Assembly (NCBI GenBank): GCA_964017235.1
Contig: OZ024936.1
Location: 51,263,028 to 51,327,027, forward strand
Reading direction: 5' to 3'
DNA length: 64,000 bases
Origin: Sabellastarte sp. h YS-2021
Taxonomy: Eukaryota > Annelida > Polychaeta > Sabellida > Sabellidae
Both the position numbers and the translations under genes were made by a program. The notes beneath the pieces were generated by a model. That model ran no database searches. It worked only from the letters and a program-made list of their open reading frames with translations, and was not told the DNA's origin. Below are positions 43,798-55,262 of this stretch, one piece after another. Every line of letters starts with the position of its first letter. Within the stretch, counting starts at the first letter, position 1.

Positions 43798-44299
43798 GCA
43801 GGTAACCTAAAATCTGAATATTGTAACCAACACAAATCATGTGATTTGGCCTGCAACATTTGGTTTAGTTTTCTGATAGTGCTTACCACAGAGCTGGTTT
43901 TTTGCTTAAGTATGCTGTGAGGTATTACCTCTATAAATTGAAATTCGCAAAAAAAAAAAAAAAACTGCTGTGAGAAAAGAAGATGAAAGCTTTTAAAACA
44001 GACATGACACGTACCTCTTTGTTTTAATTATCTGTTAGAGCCGAAAAGGGCAACAGTAACTTGACTGATTCTACGAGTGAAAGAGAAAGACCAATGCTGA
44101 AACTTAGATGCAACTAACAAAGCAAACTGTGTATAATACCTTGCTAGATTGAAAATAATTACTCTGTTTTGTGATCATATATTGTTATTTGCTAGTTTAG
44201 TTTTGGGACATACCAGTTGTAAGTTTTTTAGTAAAGTAACTGCATTGAAGCAACACTTATAGTCAAACCAAGACGAATCCTAGAATCCCCCCTCCCCCT
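43798..44299. other. No gene; A run at about 43950-43966
   Basis: An A run of about 17 bases is the only notable point. No recognisable retroelement precedes it. Confidence 0.45.
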
Positions 44300-44406
44300 A
44301 CTACTGCTTCTGTTGCTGCTGCTACTACCACTATCTGCTGCTGTCAGTACAGCTACTACTGCACATTGCTACTACTACTACTACTACTACTACTACTAAT
44401 ACTACT
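44300..44406 (+). repeat. (CTA)n / (CTG)n trinucleotide microsatellite
   Basis: A degenerate CTG/CTA tract passes into about eleven consecutive CTA units near 44370-44398, then AATACTACTAGC. Confidence 0.85.
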
Positions 44407-47347
44407 AGCCACATCAAAGTCACTTTATTGACAAGAGGGATGAAAGATATTTCATGCTTGCAGTATAGCTTTTGTATATGTTCGTGAGCATTGCTTGACA
44501 TAAAAAAAAATATAGAACAGAATTCCCCCAGTCAATACATGTGTCATGTGACATGCTGATACCGTGCAGAAGTGCCATCCTCTGCTTTTTTTGTTAAGTA
44601 TTGTTGAGAGCTAATCCGACTGATCAAATGCTATGTGATGTAGTTTTGGATCCTTTACAGAATCATCTGTTGATGTTATTGCTTTGACTTTAACTCAGAA
44701 ACCATGGTTATTGCTTATCTAAGTACACAGTCGATATTTAACAGACATGACTTTACATTTGAATTAAGCATTGGAAGCTGTATTAAAACGAGTAGTCACA
44801 AGTATATGTTACTTTTGATATGTTCTTAAAAGCTTGCGAGTTTTATCATTTAGTTTGAGGTTTTAACTGGGTGGGTTTCTATATATTGAGGGACAACCGG
44901 TCCTAGGCAATGTTGTGGGTTGAATTATTTTTTTTCACTCAAAGGTGAAATGCCATTAAGGAAACCCTCAGATGTCATTCAGAGAGAATATCAAACCATT
45001 TACAGGCTACGTGGATTTGATGCTACAGTAAGTGGGATGTTAGAACCATTTATGTCATTGAAAGCCAAGGCAGCTTTGTAAAAATATTCTTTTTGAGGGT
45101 GCCTGTTTGATTTACTGATGTATGGGTTATCCTAATTTTTGCTCTACAGAACTGATTCTTGGCATTTTTCTTTAGGTTGAATTTTACAGCTATTATCTAC
45201 CCTTTGTTGTTTTTTTATACATTTATTTCAACCCATACCTACTTGCAGTGAAGTCTATTCCTGGTAAAACCTAGTTCATACAGTTCCGTACATCCCTCGC
45301 GAGCTACATACAAGCACAAAATATTTAACTTATCGGGGCTCATTTGTGGCTCCATGCATTTTGTGTTTGACATAGAGAGTAGTTTTGTTGGATAAGTTAA
45401 TTTAGACTACCATGCTGTTTGACTAATGTAAGCTAATTTGAACTAACTAGTTATTTACTAATCTAGTGTTGACTAAGGTGTTGTTTACTCCCCCAGTTTC
45501 CAATCATCCTATGAAAACAGAAAAGATTAATTGGTGGACTTTGGATGACGTAACGTCTATTGTACAATATCCCTGGGTTCCATTTCTATGGAATGACTAG
45601 TTGTATCTTTAGTGAGCATGATATGTGGTAGTAAACTGTGGAATAGCTTACCTAGCCTGAAAACTTGACAGCTTTCAAATGTGGAGTTAAGATTTCTATA
45701 CTTGGTGAAGCATATTAACATATCTTATAACTCTGTCTCATGGCAGTGGTGTGACTGAATATCCTTTACAGATTTTGGTACTATAAAGAGTCTTTAGTGT
45801 TTTAGCACACAACTGATCGGTTACAAGACAGTCAGGATTGAAATTATCGGTCACAGTCAAAGTGCTCACTTGAAAATGGCTTAAAGAAAATTGCAAAGTG
45901 GGATGACCTTGAGTAGGCGATGAAGTTATTATATACCCAATCACAGGGCGATTGGAAAGGAAAGAGTATGATCATAATTCTTGGTGTGGACCTTCATAAA
46001 TTGTATATTTTATCTGATTCACATGAAGGCAAACTTTTCCCAGTTGTTTCTACATTTGGATCTTTAGTGTAGGAGAGTAATGCAAGGCCATCAGTAAAAT
46101 CCAAATCATCTGGTTATTAGGCCGGTGTTTTATCCAGTGTTTTGACTGGAGTTTGATTGATTTTTTTACCTTCTCCAATGGGAAATTGTATAGTTTTTCT
46201 CCCTATTGTGTATGTACATCTGTCATTTAGTATGGTAACACTAAAAGAATTGAAATGAATTTGGTAAAGCTTAGTGGGATATGTGGTGTTGTACAAGACA
46301 AAAGATTAAAGTAAAATTTTCATATGGTGACCTTGGGCTGGGTAAGTATTTAATTATTATTCTACACCAATCATATTTGCCGATTTCCCAACATTTTTGC
46401 CTCTTATTCAAATTATCTCTTATATATCCAAAAGCTATTATGGCAAACAAAACCTTTAAGCCTCCCTGCAAATTAGATCCATGTGGACTTCATAATAACA
46501 GACAGTAAAATGATTTACATACGTTTATCATTCGCATAGACTGTGTATCACTGTCCTTTAAACAGAAATTTAATAGAACCCTTGGAATCAAGTATCTAAG
46601 GTTGTAGCTTAAAATTCAATCTAACACAGGTGCTTTCATCAATGCCTTGAAACAAAGATCATCATTTGCGAGCACATTTGCAAGCATGAAACCAATCAAT
46701 ACACAGAGGCATCTGAACGTGTTTCCAAAACGTCTACAGCACCAATGTATTGTGTCAATGTGTAGTAGTTTTCTTACATTTTACTCAGAAATAGGAAAAA
46801 GCAGAACTAACTTTGGTGATCGTATATAATTGCCCATATGCTAATGTGGGGACTAAATGCTAAGGGTGAATTGAAAATAATAGGTTTTATAGGTAGTTGG
46901 TATTACAGCTGAGACTCGGTCATTTTAAGAGACTATGTTTACCTCCCACTTCGGATTGATTAATCATTCAACTTAATCAAAAGACATTAAAAAGCACAGA
47001 AATTGTTACACAAGCATAACTGAACACATTCCTACTGTCAACTAACAAATAAATAAAATCTTACTTGTAGAATATCATGGTTAAAATATACAAGTTAGAA
47101 AACGTGAGCTATCTGAACAACGTGGGATTTCCTAGAAATACATTAAAATAAAATATGTAAATAAAAATGATCGCATTGATTTCTTTGGTAACAGCTTAAA
47201 AATTGCTCCATAATCAAGTATTTTGACCTGAACATTGCCCATATTTGAATCAGTTCTCCTTTGTAACAGTTCTGATGCTCACTAAAAATTTCATTACTAT
47301 TCGTGTAGTACTTTTGGAAGTACGCTGCAAACAAACAAACAAACGAG
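44407..47347. other. No gene or clear repeat seen
   Basis: Nearly 3 kb of AT-rich DNA. Frames such as 45738-45944 (-) and 46281-46508 (+) are short and unassigned. An (AAAC)n run adjoins the element that starts at 47348. Confidence 0.45.
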
Positions 47348-48495
47348 CACTCAGCTGCGGCTGAGTGGTAACTTTGAAATCTGGCTGCAATCTACTGATA
47401 ACTTGCTGCATTACAAGATTCAACTATATATCTTTTGCATTGGGTCCAAATTTGGCCAACTCAAAGCAGCTATTGCTCTGCTATGGAATGAGCTACAGGT
47501 CTGCAATTTTGCTATGTTATAGCTGATCTAAAATTAGGTGAATAACATATTTCAACAAAATACTCTAAATGCAATAGTTTTAAAGTTACAAGCGATTTAC
47601 TCAATAGTGAGAACCTTAAAGTAGCTATTGCTCAGCTATGACATGAGATACAAGTCTGAAATTTGACTATGCTACACCTAACCTAAAAGAAAGTAAATAA
47701 CATATTTCAACAAAATGCTCTAAATGCAATAGTTTTAAAGTTGGAAACGATTTACTCAACAGTGAGAACCTCAATGTAGCTATTGCTCAGCTACAGAATG
47801 AGCTATAGGGCTGCTATTTTATTAGAATATAGCTGATCCAAAAGTAAATGAATAACATATTTCAACAAAATACTCTAAATGCAATAGTTTTAAAGTTACA
47901 AGTGATTTACTCAACTGTGAGAATCTGAAAGAAGCTATTGCTCAGCTATGGAATGAGCTACAGTTCTGCAACTTCATTATGTCATAACTTACGCCAGCAT
48001 AGTAAATTATGTATTCAAAGAAAGTCACTATGTGTGATACTTTCAAAGAAATTTGACACATTCTCATTTTTAAATTGTGCTACAAATCAGAAAATAGCTT
48101 TTACTCGCTTAGCTAGTGCAACAGAGCTCCAAACAATGCACCATCTTATAACTAAAGATAAAGCATCTGAACAGCATATTTTACAGAAACACTCTAAATG
48201 CAATAGTTTCAGAGTTATAAGTCATTTACTCAGAGTAGCTAAAATGGTCATAGCTATGTTAAAATGCTACCGACTTTGTCGAAATTCAGTCCTTCTCTAT
48301 TCTGACACCTGACAATATTATAGGGAAACATAGCCTCAAAATTGTGGCCTAGAACGTGCTAACAAACATACATACATACAAAAAAAAAACCAAAAAAACA
48401 AAAAAACAGACTGACCAACATACTTCGAAATTGAAAGATTTCAAAGTAACAAACAAACAAACTGATTAATATACTTTGCAAAATTTTGCAAAGTA
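47348..48495 (+). mobile_element. Family F: 1.1-kb element with terminal hairpins and internal array
   Basis: The left border is a perfect 8-bp stem-loop CACTCAGC-TGCG-GCTGAGTG (47348-47367). It is followed by GTAACTTTGAAATCT (47368-47382), which is repeated inverted at 48436-48450 as AGATTTCAAAGTAAC with one mismatch. The right side ends in a perfect 24-bp palindrome at 48472-48495 (half-site TACTTTGCAAAA). Between lie four tandem units of about 155 bp plus a diverged partial unit. AAAC runs flank the element at the left and lie within its right part. No transposase, Rep or other enzyme frame is seen. It may be a non-autonomous foldback or Helitron-like element, but the class is open. Confidence 0.65.
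47460..48000 (+). repeat. 155-bp tandem array within family F
   Basis: Units begin AGCTATTGCTC(T/A)GCTA near 47467, 47625, 47778 and 47933. They share GAATAACATATTTCAACAAA, CTCTAAATGCAATAGTTTTA and GATTTACTCAA. A further partial match (CTCTAAATGCAATAGTTTCA) lies at about 48193-48240. The 124-codon frame at 47938-48312 overlaps the last unit and is not called. Confidence 0.9.
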
Positions 48496-48928
48496 GTAAA
48501 ATATCACACTGGGAAATACAACTGTTAACACTTTTAACACTGTTGGTGACTTTGCGGTGGGCTCAAAGTAAGCTTATATGAACAGTACCCACCTAACCGA
48601 TATGGTATCAAATATAGTAAGGAATGACATGAGCCCTCTTGGAACTGTAGATACTGGTAATTTTTTTTTAATTTGACCAGAAATAAGGAATTTTAATGAG
48701 GACTGTTTCTAAATGAGGTAATTGTATACTGCTGATACTGATTCGATTAAATTTGACTCATTCGGAGACTTCTCAAAAGAAAAACCGTTTTGTGTGACTT
48801 TCTTTATTTGTCTATAGATACAGATAGACAAGATATACAACTACATTTCTGACTTTAATGAATTGTATTGTACAGCCTCACATTCAGTCTTCACTGGAGA
48901 CTTATATTCTACAGTTGGCACTCTCTTA
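48496..48928. other. No gene or repeat recognised
   Basis: Short AT-rich stretch between two mobile elements. Confidence 0.4.
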
Positions 48929-49087
48929 GGTCAAAGGTCAAAGTTAGGGTTTTGGATCATATTCGACAACCAGGGTTATATTGGGACAGGCCCTTAGCAC
49001 TGGCACTTGTGGGAGTGGAACCCACACAGAGGCAACAGCCTGCGATTAGATACCAAATTTGCTAACCACTAGGTCACATTGGACCCC
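48929..49087 (-). mobile_element. SINE S2
   Basis: On the + strand GGTCAAAGGTCAAAGTTAGG is the 3' end, CCAGGGTTATATTGGGACAG the middle and GTGGAACCCACACAGAGG the B-box region (GGGTTCCACTCC on the other strand). The A-box appears as GTGACCTAGTGG. One of the better-preserved copies. Confidence 0.85.
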
Positions 49088-49971
49088 TGGTACACTTTTA
49101 GAGTTTACATAGGAGAAATACAAAGTGTCTGTTCAGATATGATACTGTTAAAAGGGCTAAAAACTCAACTTCATAAATACTGGAATGCCGTATAATCATG
49201 TCAATTAAATCATTAACTGTTGCAATATGGTACTGGATTGCAGTTGAATAAAATGTATTACTGAACAACAACCACAAGAAAAACCCCACACAATAGATGT
49301 CTTTGTGTTCATGTTAGTTTATTGTTTTACAGTTTCAGTTTAACAATAAATACTCGAACACAAACTTTTATTTTGTCCTGTTTTAAAATAATATGGTACA
49401 GATTTTAATTAGTATCTATACATTAGCACAAGCATGAATTTTGAACAAACTTTTCATGATTTAAAAAAGAAAAACAAACATGAACCTTGTAGAAAGTTTT
49501 TAAATGAGCGATAAAGAAGGACTAACAGCTATTTACTTTCTCTTTGCGCCCATTCAATATGTTTGATAAAATGCTTGCCTAGCAGTCTGTGATCTTTTGT
49601 ACAGGACACAATTAAAAAGCCATCCACAAGACACAGCAGTAGAAAGGTGAAAAGCTGAAGTTAAATCAGAACTAAATATAATCATTCCACTCTGGTAAAC
49701 TTTCAGGCACGTAAAAAAGAGAGAGGTTTTGACAGGCTATTGATCAGTTAGTGACGTCACCTCCTCTTCTCGTGACATCACATTATTTTTGGGTGTCTCT
49801 GATGAGTGACATAAATTGCTTTCCTATCTTTTATTGGGGTTACCATCTACAAAAGGTTGAGCATTGGGACATGACAATCCCATATAACTGGGGGCTCCAA
49901 TAAATGACTCACAGAGATAGATTATAAGTGAGCACAAAATATAAAGTCAAAATAAAATGCTGTTTTATTAT
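49088..49971. other. No gene or repeat recognised
   Basis: AT-rich DNA with no notable structure. Confidence 0.4.
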
Positions 49972-50212
49972 CTCAGCCAAAGAGGTTATAATTTTGGTGG
50001 CATGTATTTTTCTGATTGTTTGTGGGAAAATAAGTAGTGAACTTATGGATGAATTTTGATCAAACGTTCAGAAAATGTCAGCAATGGTAAGAGGAACGGA
50101 TGAATAGATTTTATTGGTGCTCTGGATTCCATTTTTGTATTATTGCACACATAAACAATTTGAGATGTGTTTGGGCTTGGCGGATGTGTGCGCTCCCCAG
50201 GTGCTCTTGGTA
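49972..50212 (+). repeat. Dispersed repeat family A, single-unit copy
   Basis: CTCAGCCAAAGAGGTTATAA, TATGGATGAATTTTGATCAA and GTGTGCGCTCCCCAGGTGCT with CTTGG mark start, internal unit and 3' end in order. Confidence 0.75.
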
Positions 50213-50316
50213 ACCCCCTAGGATATATTCATGAACTATATATATTGTGTTTACTGTATAATCTTTTTGAAGTTATATACACATTCTTTTTTAAAATATT
50301 TGATAATTATCAACAC

Positions 50317-50610
50317 AAATGAGGTTATGTTTTGGGCACATTTGTTTATGTGCTTCTTTGTCAGTTTGTGATTACTCCAAAACTAATAAACACATTTTTA
50401 TAAAATTTATTTCTTTGGGTGAGATCCGGATCATACACCAGATTAAAAAAATCAGCAGTTTTCAAAAGTCCCATATTTAATGATTTTGGGTTTGTGTTTT
50501 TCACATTACTCTCCAAATAATAATAATAAAAACATATTTGTGTGAAATTACAATATGCTGAAACTTGGCTGCTTTAGTGGAGGTTTGTATTTTGGGAGTA
50601 TTTTCCAGTT
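50317..50610 (+). repeat. Dispersed repeat family A, diverged copy
   Basis: ACAAATGAGGTTATGTTTTG and TTTGTCAGTTTGTG mark the start, GGTGAGATCCGGATCATACA the internal part and GGCTGCTTTAGTGGAGGTTT the worn 3' end. It lies 105 bp after the previous copy in the same orientation. Confidence 0.6.
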
Positions 50611-51124
50611 TATGAGAGTACTAACTTAAAAACACCATCTGTGCACCATTTAATACCATTCCGTCTGAAAGGCTCATACAATGTTATAACAAATATTATG
50701 ATCAGTAAGAACATAATATTTTTATAAATGAAATTGAATGGCATTATTTAAGATAAAAAAACAAGATGAAGTACTTACAAAGGAAACAAAAAAGTCTTTC
50801 CAAAGTCCACATTGAAACTTTAAGTTCCTCACAGAAGTCTGCGGCTAGGCCATGAGATTTTGATGAATTGCAATACCCTTGAAAGTACAGAACCACATCT
50901 TTCCATTGGTCTATTATATAACATGTCCATAGTCGACACAGAAAAAATATTTTTAATTTTAAGACTCCAACACAGTTATTTATTTCAATGGGCATACGTT
51001 AGATGAAATGCGATTATGTGATTGGTTTAGGCTTCAAATCCATGGATGGACCAACTTTTGCATTTATTGAGGCAGATGAACTACCGTACATTCTGTCATG
51101 TGTTGTGAGATGGTTGTTTGACAA
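50611..51124. other. No gene or repeat recognised
   Basis: AT-rich DNA. The 83-codon frame at 50744-50995 (-) is unassigned. Confidence 0.4.
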
Positions 51125-51367
51125 ACAAGCCCAAAAGGGGTTTCAGTCTACTAGCACGAGCTGGCAAAGCCATCAGAGACAGTAGTAGTGCACTGAAGAA
51201 GTCACCTATCCTAGTACTAACGTAGCCCATTGCCATTTAACGAGTTTGACGAGACAGATACGCACAACACTACACTATGACACAATTCATGAAAGTCTGG
51301 ATACCAAAAAAAAAAAGAAAAACAAAAGTGATTCCTAGAAGTGTGAGCCTCGCTAAAGCTGGCGGCC
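51125..51367 (-). mobile_element. SINE S4
   Basis: The + strand reads AAGCCCAAAAGGGGTTTCAG, TCTACTAGCACGAGC, CCATCAGAGACAG, CCTAGTACTAACGTAGCCCA (5S-like core reversed), CACAATTCATGAAAGTC and GTGAGCCTCGCTAAAGC. The left half of the core (the GAAGTTAAGCAG segment) is altered. Confidence 0.85.
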
Positions 51368-51464
51368 TGGGGCTTAAAAATGGCATCTCAAGAAACCAGA
51401 GTGTCTATATGGTCCATTGTACAACTGCGCAAGACTTCACTTTATATTTTTTCTTCAATATTCT

Positions 51465-51610
51465 GTGAAGTGTAACTTGATCCAGTCTAATCACTGAAGG
51501 TAAGCAGTACTGGACTAGGTTAGTGACCATCTGAGTTCTGGAACAGGCATGGGTGGATGCACATTGACTCGGATGATCACTAAAATAGCAGTACCACAAA
51601 CTATATGAAA
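51465..51610 (+). mobile_element. SINE S3 with a 5S-like head, truncated
   Basis: TCTAATCACTGAAGGTAAGC and AGTACTGGACTAGGTTAGTG give a 5S-like head with a deletion in the TACTTGGATGG part. The next segment, CTCGGATGATCACTAAAATA and GCAGTACC, matches CTCCAGATGACCACTTAAAA and TGCCGGTCC of the tRNA-headed copy at 5260. The rest of the body is missing. Confidence 0.75.
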
Positions 51611-51693
51611 CAAGGGGAAGTGAGGTTATATAAATTAATCAATTGAATACACAATAAATAGATATTGATATATAAACCAAGAATGACAATTTG

Positions 51694-51735
51694 CATATAG
51701 CATATACAATAGCATATAGCATATACAATATATTC
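51694..51735 (+). repeat. Short tandem repeat of GCATATAGCATATACAATA
   Basis: Two near-perfect copies of a 19-20 bp unit. Confidence 0.7.
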
Positions 51736-52015
51736 ACCCATAGCAAAAACAATATATCCACAATGTAATAACTGCAATATAAGGGCAAAACAATCAGGAC
51801 GAATTCATTCAGTAAAAATAATGATTTCCATTGTTATTGGCTCGATGTATTTCAGGTAATTTGTTTATTTATATGCAGATGTAGATCAGATAATCCACAG
51901 GTAAATGTAATGATAAAAAATGTGGTCTTTTGATACAGTTTTATGAAGTATTGTCTCTTGGAGATTAAAGATAGGTGTCTATGCTGTAAATTTTAACACC
52001 AAAATTACTTGGACA

Positions 52016-52057
52016 GATGGTTTAAGGAATGCACAAAATGTAACAATGTAAAACAGT

Positions 52058-52127
<70 letters not shown>

Positions 52128-52226
52128 CAATCAATCAATCAATCAATCAATCAACCAATCGAAATACGTTTTATGGATGATTTAAGAAATGTACAGATGC
52201 ATCAATATAAAACAGTTTCTATCAAT
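52016..52226 (+). repeat. (TCAA)n microsatellite between duplicated flanks
   Basis: About 100 bp of TCAA repeats (52060-52160) with two interruptions. The left flank 52016-52067 (GATGGTTTAAGGAATGCACA, then AAAACAGTTTCAATCAAT) and the right flank 52176-52226 (GATGATTTAAGAAATGTACA, then AAAACAGTTTCTATCAAT) are copies of each other. Confidence 0.85.
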
Positions 52227-52783
52227 GAAATATCACCAAATTACCTTAAAAGATGATTTTAAAAATTGCTAAGAATGCACCATGCATGGAACAATGACTA
52301 GAAACGGACAAGCCTCAATAAAGCATCCATAAATGGCCGAGCCCGTTTTGTAACGATATTTTATGGGATTTATTTGACTCAATCCTCATTTCCCTGACCC
52401 TTTTTGTCAGGGTTTTATCATGCACATATTCAGCAATGGAAACAGAGGGCCAAGCAGTGACTCCCAAACAAGAACCTACAGACCAGAGAGGGGAAGACAT
52501 AGATGATAATAAATAGTGGTTGAAATTGTCTCTGTTTGGGTGGCAAATTGTTAAAAATTAGCCTTGCTTGTTCTTTTCAATCCTTCATTTCATTACAGAG
52601 AGGATTTCAATTTGCTTCGCAGTGTTACTCTCTCTACGTTTGGACCTCTTTTTAACAGAGGAATGTCAAAGGCTTTGAAGGGATTATTTCTCACTTGAAC
52701 CTTTTTTTCACACTTAAAACGAGTAGTGCCTAAGGTAACACAAACTTTTACACAGGATACATAACAGATACTGCCAAAATATC
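52227..52783. other. No gene recognised
   Basis: Less AT-rich than average in places. The frame at 52593-52826 (-) depends on the C/A run below. Confidence 0.4.
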
Positions 52784-52811
52784 CCCCCCCCCCCAAAAAA
52801 AAAAAAAAAAA
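52784..52811 (+). repeat. Poly-C followed by poly-A
   Basis: About eleven C then about seventeen A in direct succession. Frames reading through it on the - strand give poly-Phe/Gly runs and are artefacts. Confidence 0.85.
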
Positions 52812-52857
52812 GTTCAGGATTTCCAATATAGATATGGATTACTTTTAGTAGGACCTG

Positions 52858-53091
52858 GGGGCCACACTGGCACAGTGATAATACACTCCCCTCCCACCTC
52901 TCACGTCGGCAGTTCAAACCCAGGACCTTATGTGAAAAGTTGGGGTAGTTGCTCACCGATGATTGGCAGTTTACAGTACAAAACCCTGACCAATTGTATG
53001 TGCTGGTTTCCTCTGCCCACAGAACTACCCATCTTGATATAACCTGTTCAGTTTTGAAAGCGTCGTAAAACTCAAATAAATAAATAAATTC
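52858..53091 (+). mobile_element. SINE S1, complete but diverged, with imperfect target duplication
   Basis: GGGGCCACACTGGCACAGTG contains the A-box region, and CAGTTCAAACCC replaces the consensus B-box. The body is complete, and the 3' domain TTTTGAAAGCGTCGTAAAAC ends in (AAAT)n. TAGTAGGACC (52846-52855) and TAGTAAGACC (53092-53101) form a 10-bp target duplication with one mismatch. A 164-codon frame on the - strand through this SINE is not called. Confidence 0.9.
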
Positions 53092-53184
53092 TAGTAAGAC
53101 CAAGCCAGGGTTTGCCATGTGTGAAAATATATCCCTAATGTGATTTATAGATTTTTTACTTTTGGCGCAGATATTGTTCAAAAA

Positions 53185-53305
53185 TCCTTTAATATTCTGT
53201 AGTCTCAACTCAGATCAGGATCATCTGTGAGGAGGATTGAGTCAGAGACTCCAGTTTGTATGAAAATACAAGTTAATGTATAGTTTTTGAGTTATGCTTG
53301 TGAGA
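53185..53305 (-). repeat. Relative of the 10925-11205 repeat
   Basis: ATATTCTGTAGTCTCAACTC, AGATCAGGATCATCTGTGAG, TTGTATGAAAATACAAG and TAGTTTTTGAGTTATGC appear in the same order as at 11095-11200. Confidence 0.55.
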
Positions 53306-55011
53306 AAGCACACAAACAGATGCAGTTACATTACATTTCAAGGAAACTAAAACTAAAATGTGTTAGCAACCTGAAATATGTAAAGTGGCTTTAACCATAC
53401 TTGCATATTGGGTAACTCCGGGTGATATGCCCTCAACCCATATATACATCTGTCCTAGGGCTGTAATACCTGATAAAGCCCTATCAAACAGCTTATATTC
53501 TATAAAATCAATTGCTTATTGTATTTTTTATCAGATAGCTGCAGTATTTGATAGTTTAGTTAAAGGGATGATCATAGAAATTCCAACATCATTTCAACAC
53601 CGCTTTGGCTTCAGAAAAATGCAACAAAAATTAATCGTAAAAAGTCGAACTGTCAAATATCCCCGCTGGAATATTGCAGCAGGGCACTTTATAAACACTC
53701 ATTTTTATCTGGTTCATAATCTCCCTATTGTGTTTAATACAGAGAAGCCAAAATACTAAAAGTGTTTTATCTGCATAGGATAGCCTTTTATATCTGCTAA
53801 ATTACTGAGCATCTTTCTCTTGTAAAGATGAGTAACTTAAAAACTTAAACTGGTTCCATAAAAATTTAACCATATACTTAATAAATTAATAGGTGAACCT
53901 TCTCTAAGTATAATTGTTATAATTTGTGCCATCGACCGGGTTCCAACACTTTCATAAAACTACCACAACTAATGCAGTATCAAGCTTTAATGAAGGTAGA
54001 TAACTTAGAACATAGAAGGGAGTTTATGTCAGGCAAGAATGGACCACTTCAAAAGCCCATTGCTTTAGCTGTTGGCTTGTCACCATAGTTTGTCAGTGAA
54101 GCATTAAATGAGCCCGCCATTAGCTGGCTGGTTGGCCTATTTGACAACCACTGATGCCTTTGCAGCAGTTTTCCTGATTTGGCTTTATGGGGACTGATCT
54201 TAAGACAGTGTGTCTGTGTGTTTGACCCTCAGGGATATCAGGATTTATTGTCTGGCAATGAAACCTCGAGGCATCCCACTTTTCTATGTTTCAAGGTCAC
54301 TATTCCTGTATGAATTGTTCATTAGTGAGATATATATGTACCTTTTAAAAGGAGAGATATGATAGAAGGGTTGTTTTTAAATGCATTTTAAAGTTCAGAT
54401 AGACAATAATTTGCTGTCCAGCATTTAAAAATGGGTGATTAAGAGTTCTACCTGCAGTAGGCACTTATTAAAACTAATGGTGTAAAGTATATTTTAAAAT
54501 TTTTACACGAGATTAAATCAAGTATATACAATTTGCGTATTTTGTCACCTGAACAAACATGTCCCACAAGGGGTTATTTTACTTTTATTGTCCAATATTT
54601 TTATTTACAATAAGTAAAGTAAATCCATATTTTAAAAACAATAGCAGTGATATATATATCCACGATAAGGGGTACCAGTGAACATAAAAACTTAAAATTT
54701 CAATTTTAACTGTAAAAATATCTTTCTATTGATATATATATATAACATATCTGTAGCTTGCAAAATGTATGAATATTTATCAAAATCATGCACCTTTTTA
54801 TACATTTTTATTGCTAATTATCCATGCTTCAGGGCGCCGGGAATTTAATAAAATTACCCAGTTTGCATGTCATTGGTACTTAAGAATCGTGTGCACAAGT
54901 ATTCCATCAAATAGTTATAAAATGATTATTGTGTAACAACTCTCCAGGGGTCAACTTAGAATTTAAAAGTTTTAGTTAAGTCACAGGTAATGTGCCTGAA
55001 AACTATAGTAT
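53306..55011. other. No gene called; 124-codon open frame at 53385-53759 (+) unassigned
   Basis: The 124-codon frame has no recognised domain; residues read as mixed hydrophobic and basic. The remainder is AT-rich, with short (TA)n near 54738. Confidence 0.35.
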
Positions 55012-55262
55012 TATCTCCACCAAGGAACTATTAAATTCATGGCCGTTTGTCAGTCTGTTTGTTTTTTTAGCAGGATTATGCAAGTACTATTGTTTGAATC
55101 TTCATAAACATGAGAAAAAGGATCTTAGTCCAACTTAAATCCCATTAAATTTTGAGACTGACCTGGATCACCGTCTAGATACAAAAATTGTCAAAGATCC
55201 GGATTTTCACTTATTATTACACGCCTTGGCTGAGATATGTGCGCTCCAAGTGCTCTTGCATT
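55012..55262 (+). repeat. Dispersed repeat family A, copy
   Basis: ATCTCCACCAAGGAACTATT, TTTGTCAGTCTGTTTGTTTT, CTGGATCACCGTCTAGAT and GCTGAGATATGTGCGCTCCA with AGTGCTCTTG give start, middle and end. Confidence 0.75.

Noticed and set aside
47938..48312. A 124-codon open frame on the + strand
   Set aside because: It begins inside the last unit of the 155-bp array, and the other units do not keep the frame open.
52714..53208. A 164-codon open frame on the - strand
   Set aside because: It reads through a complete S1 SINE and the poly-C/poly-A tract.
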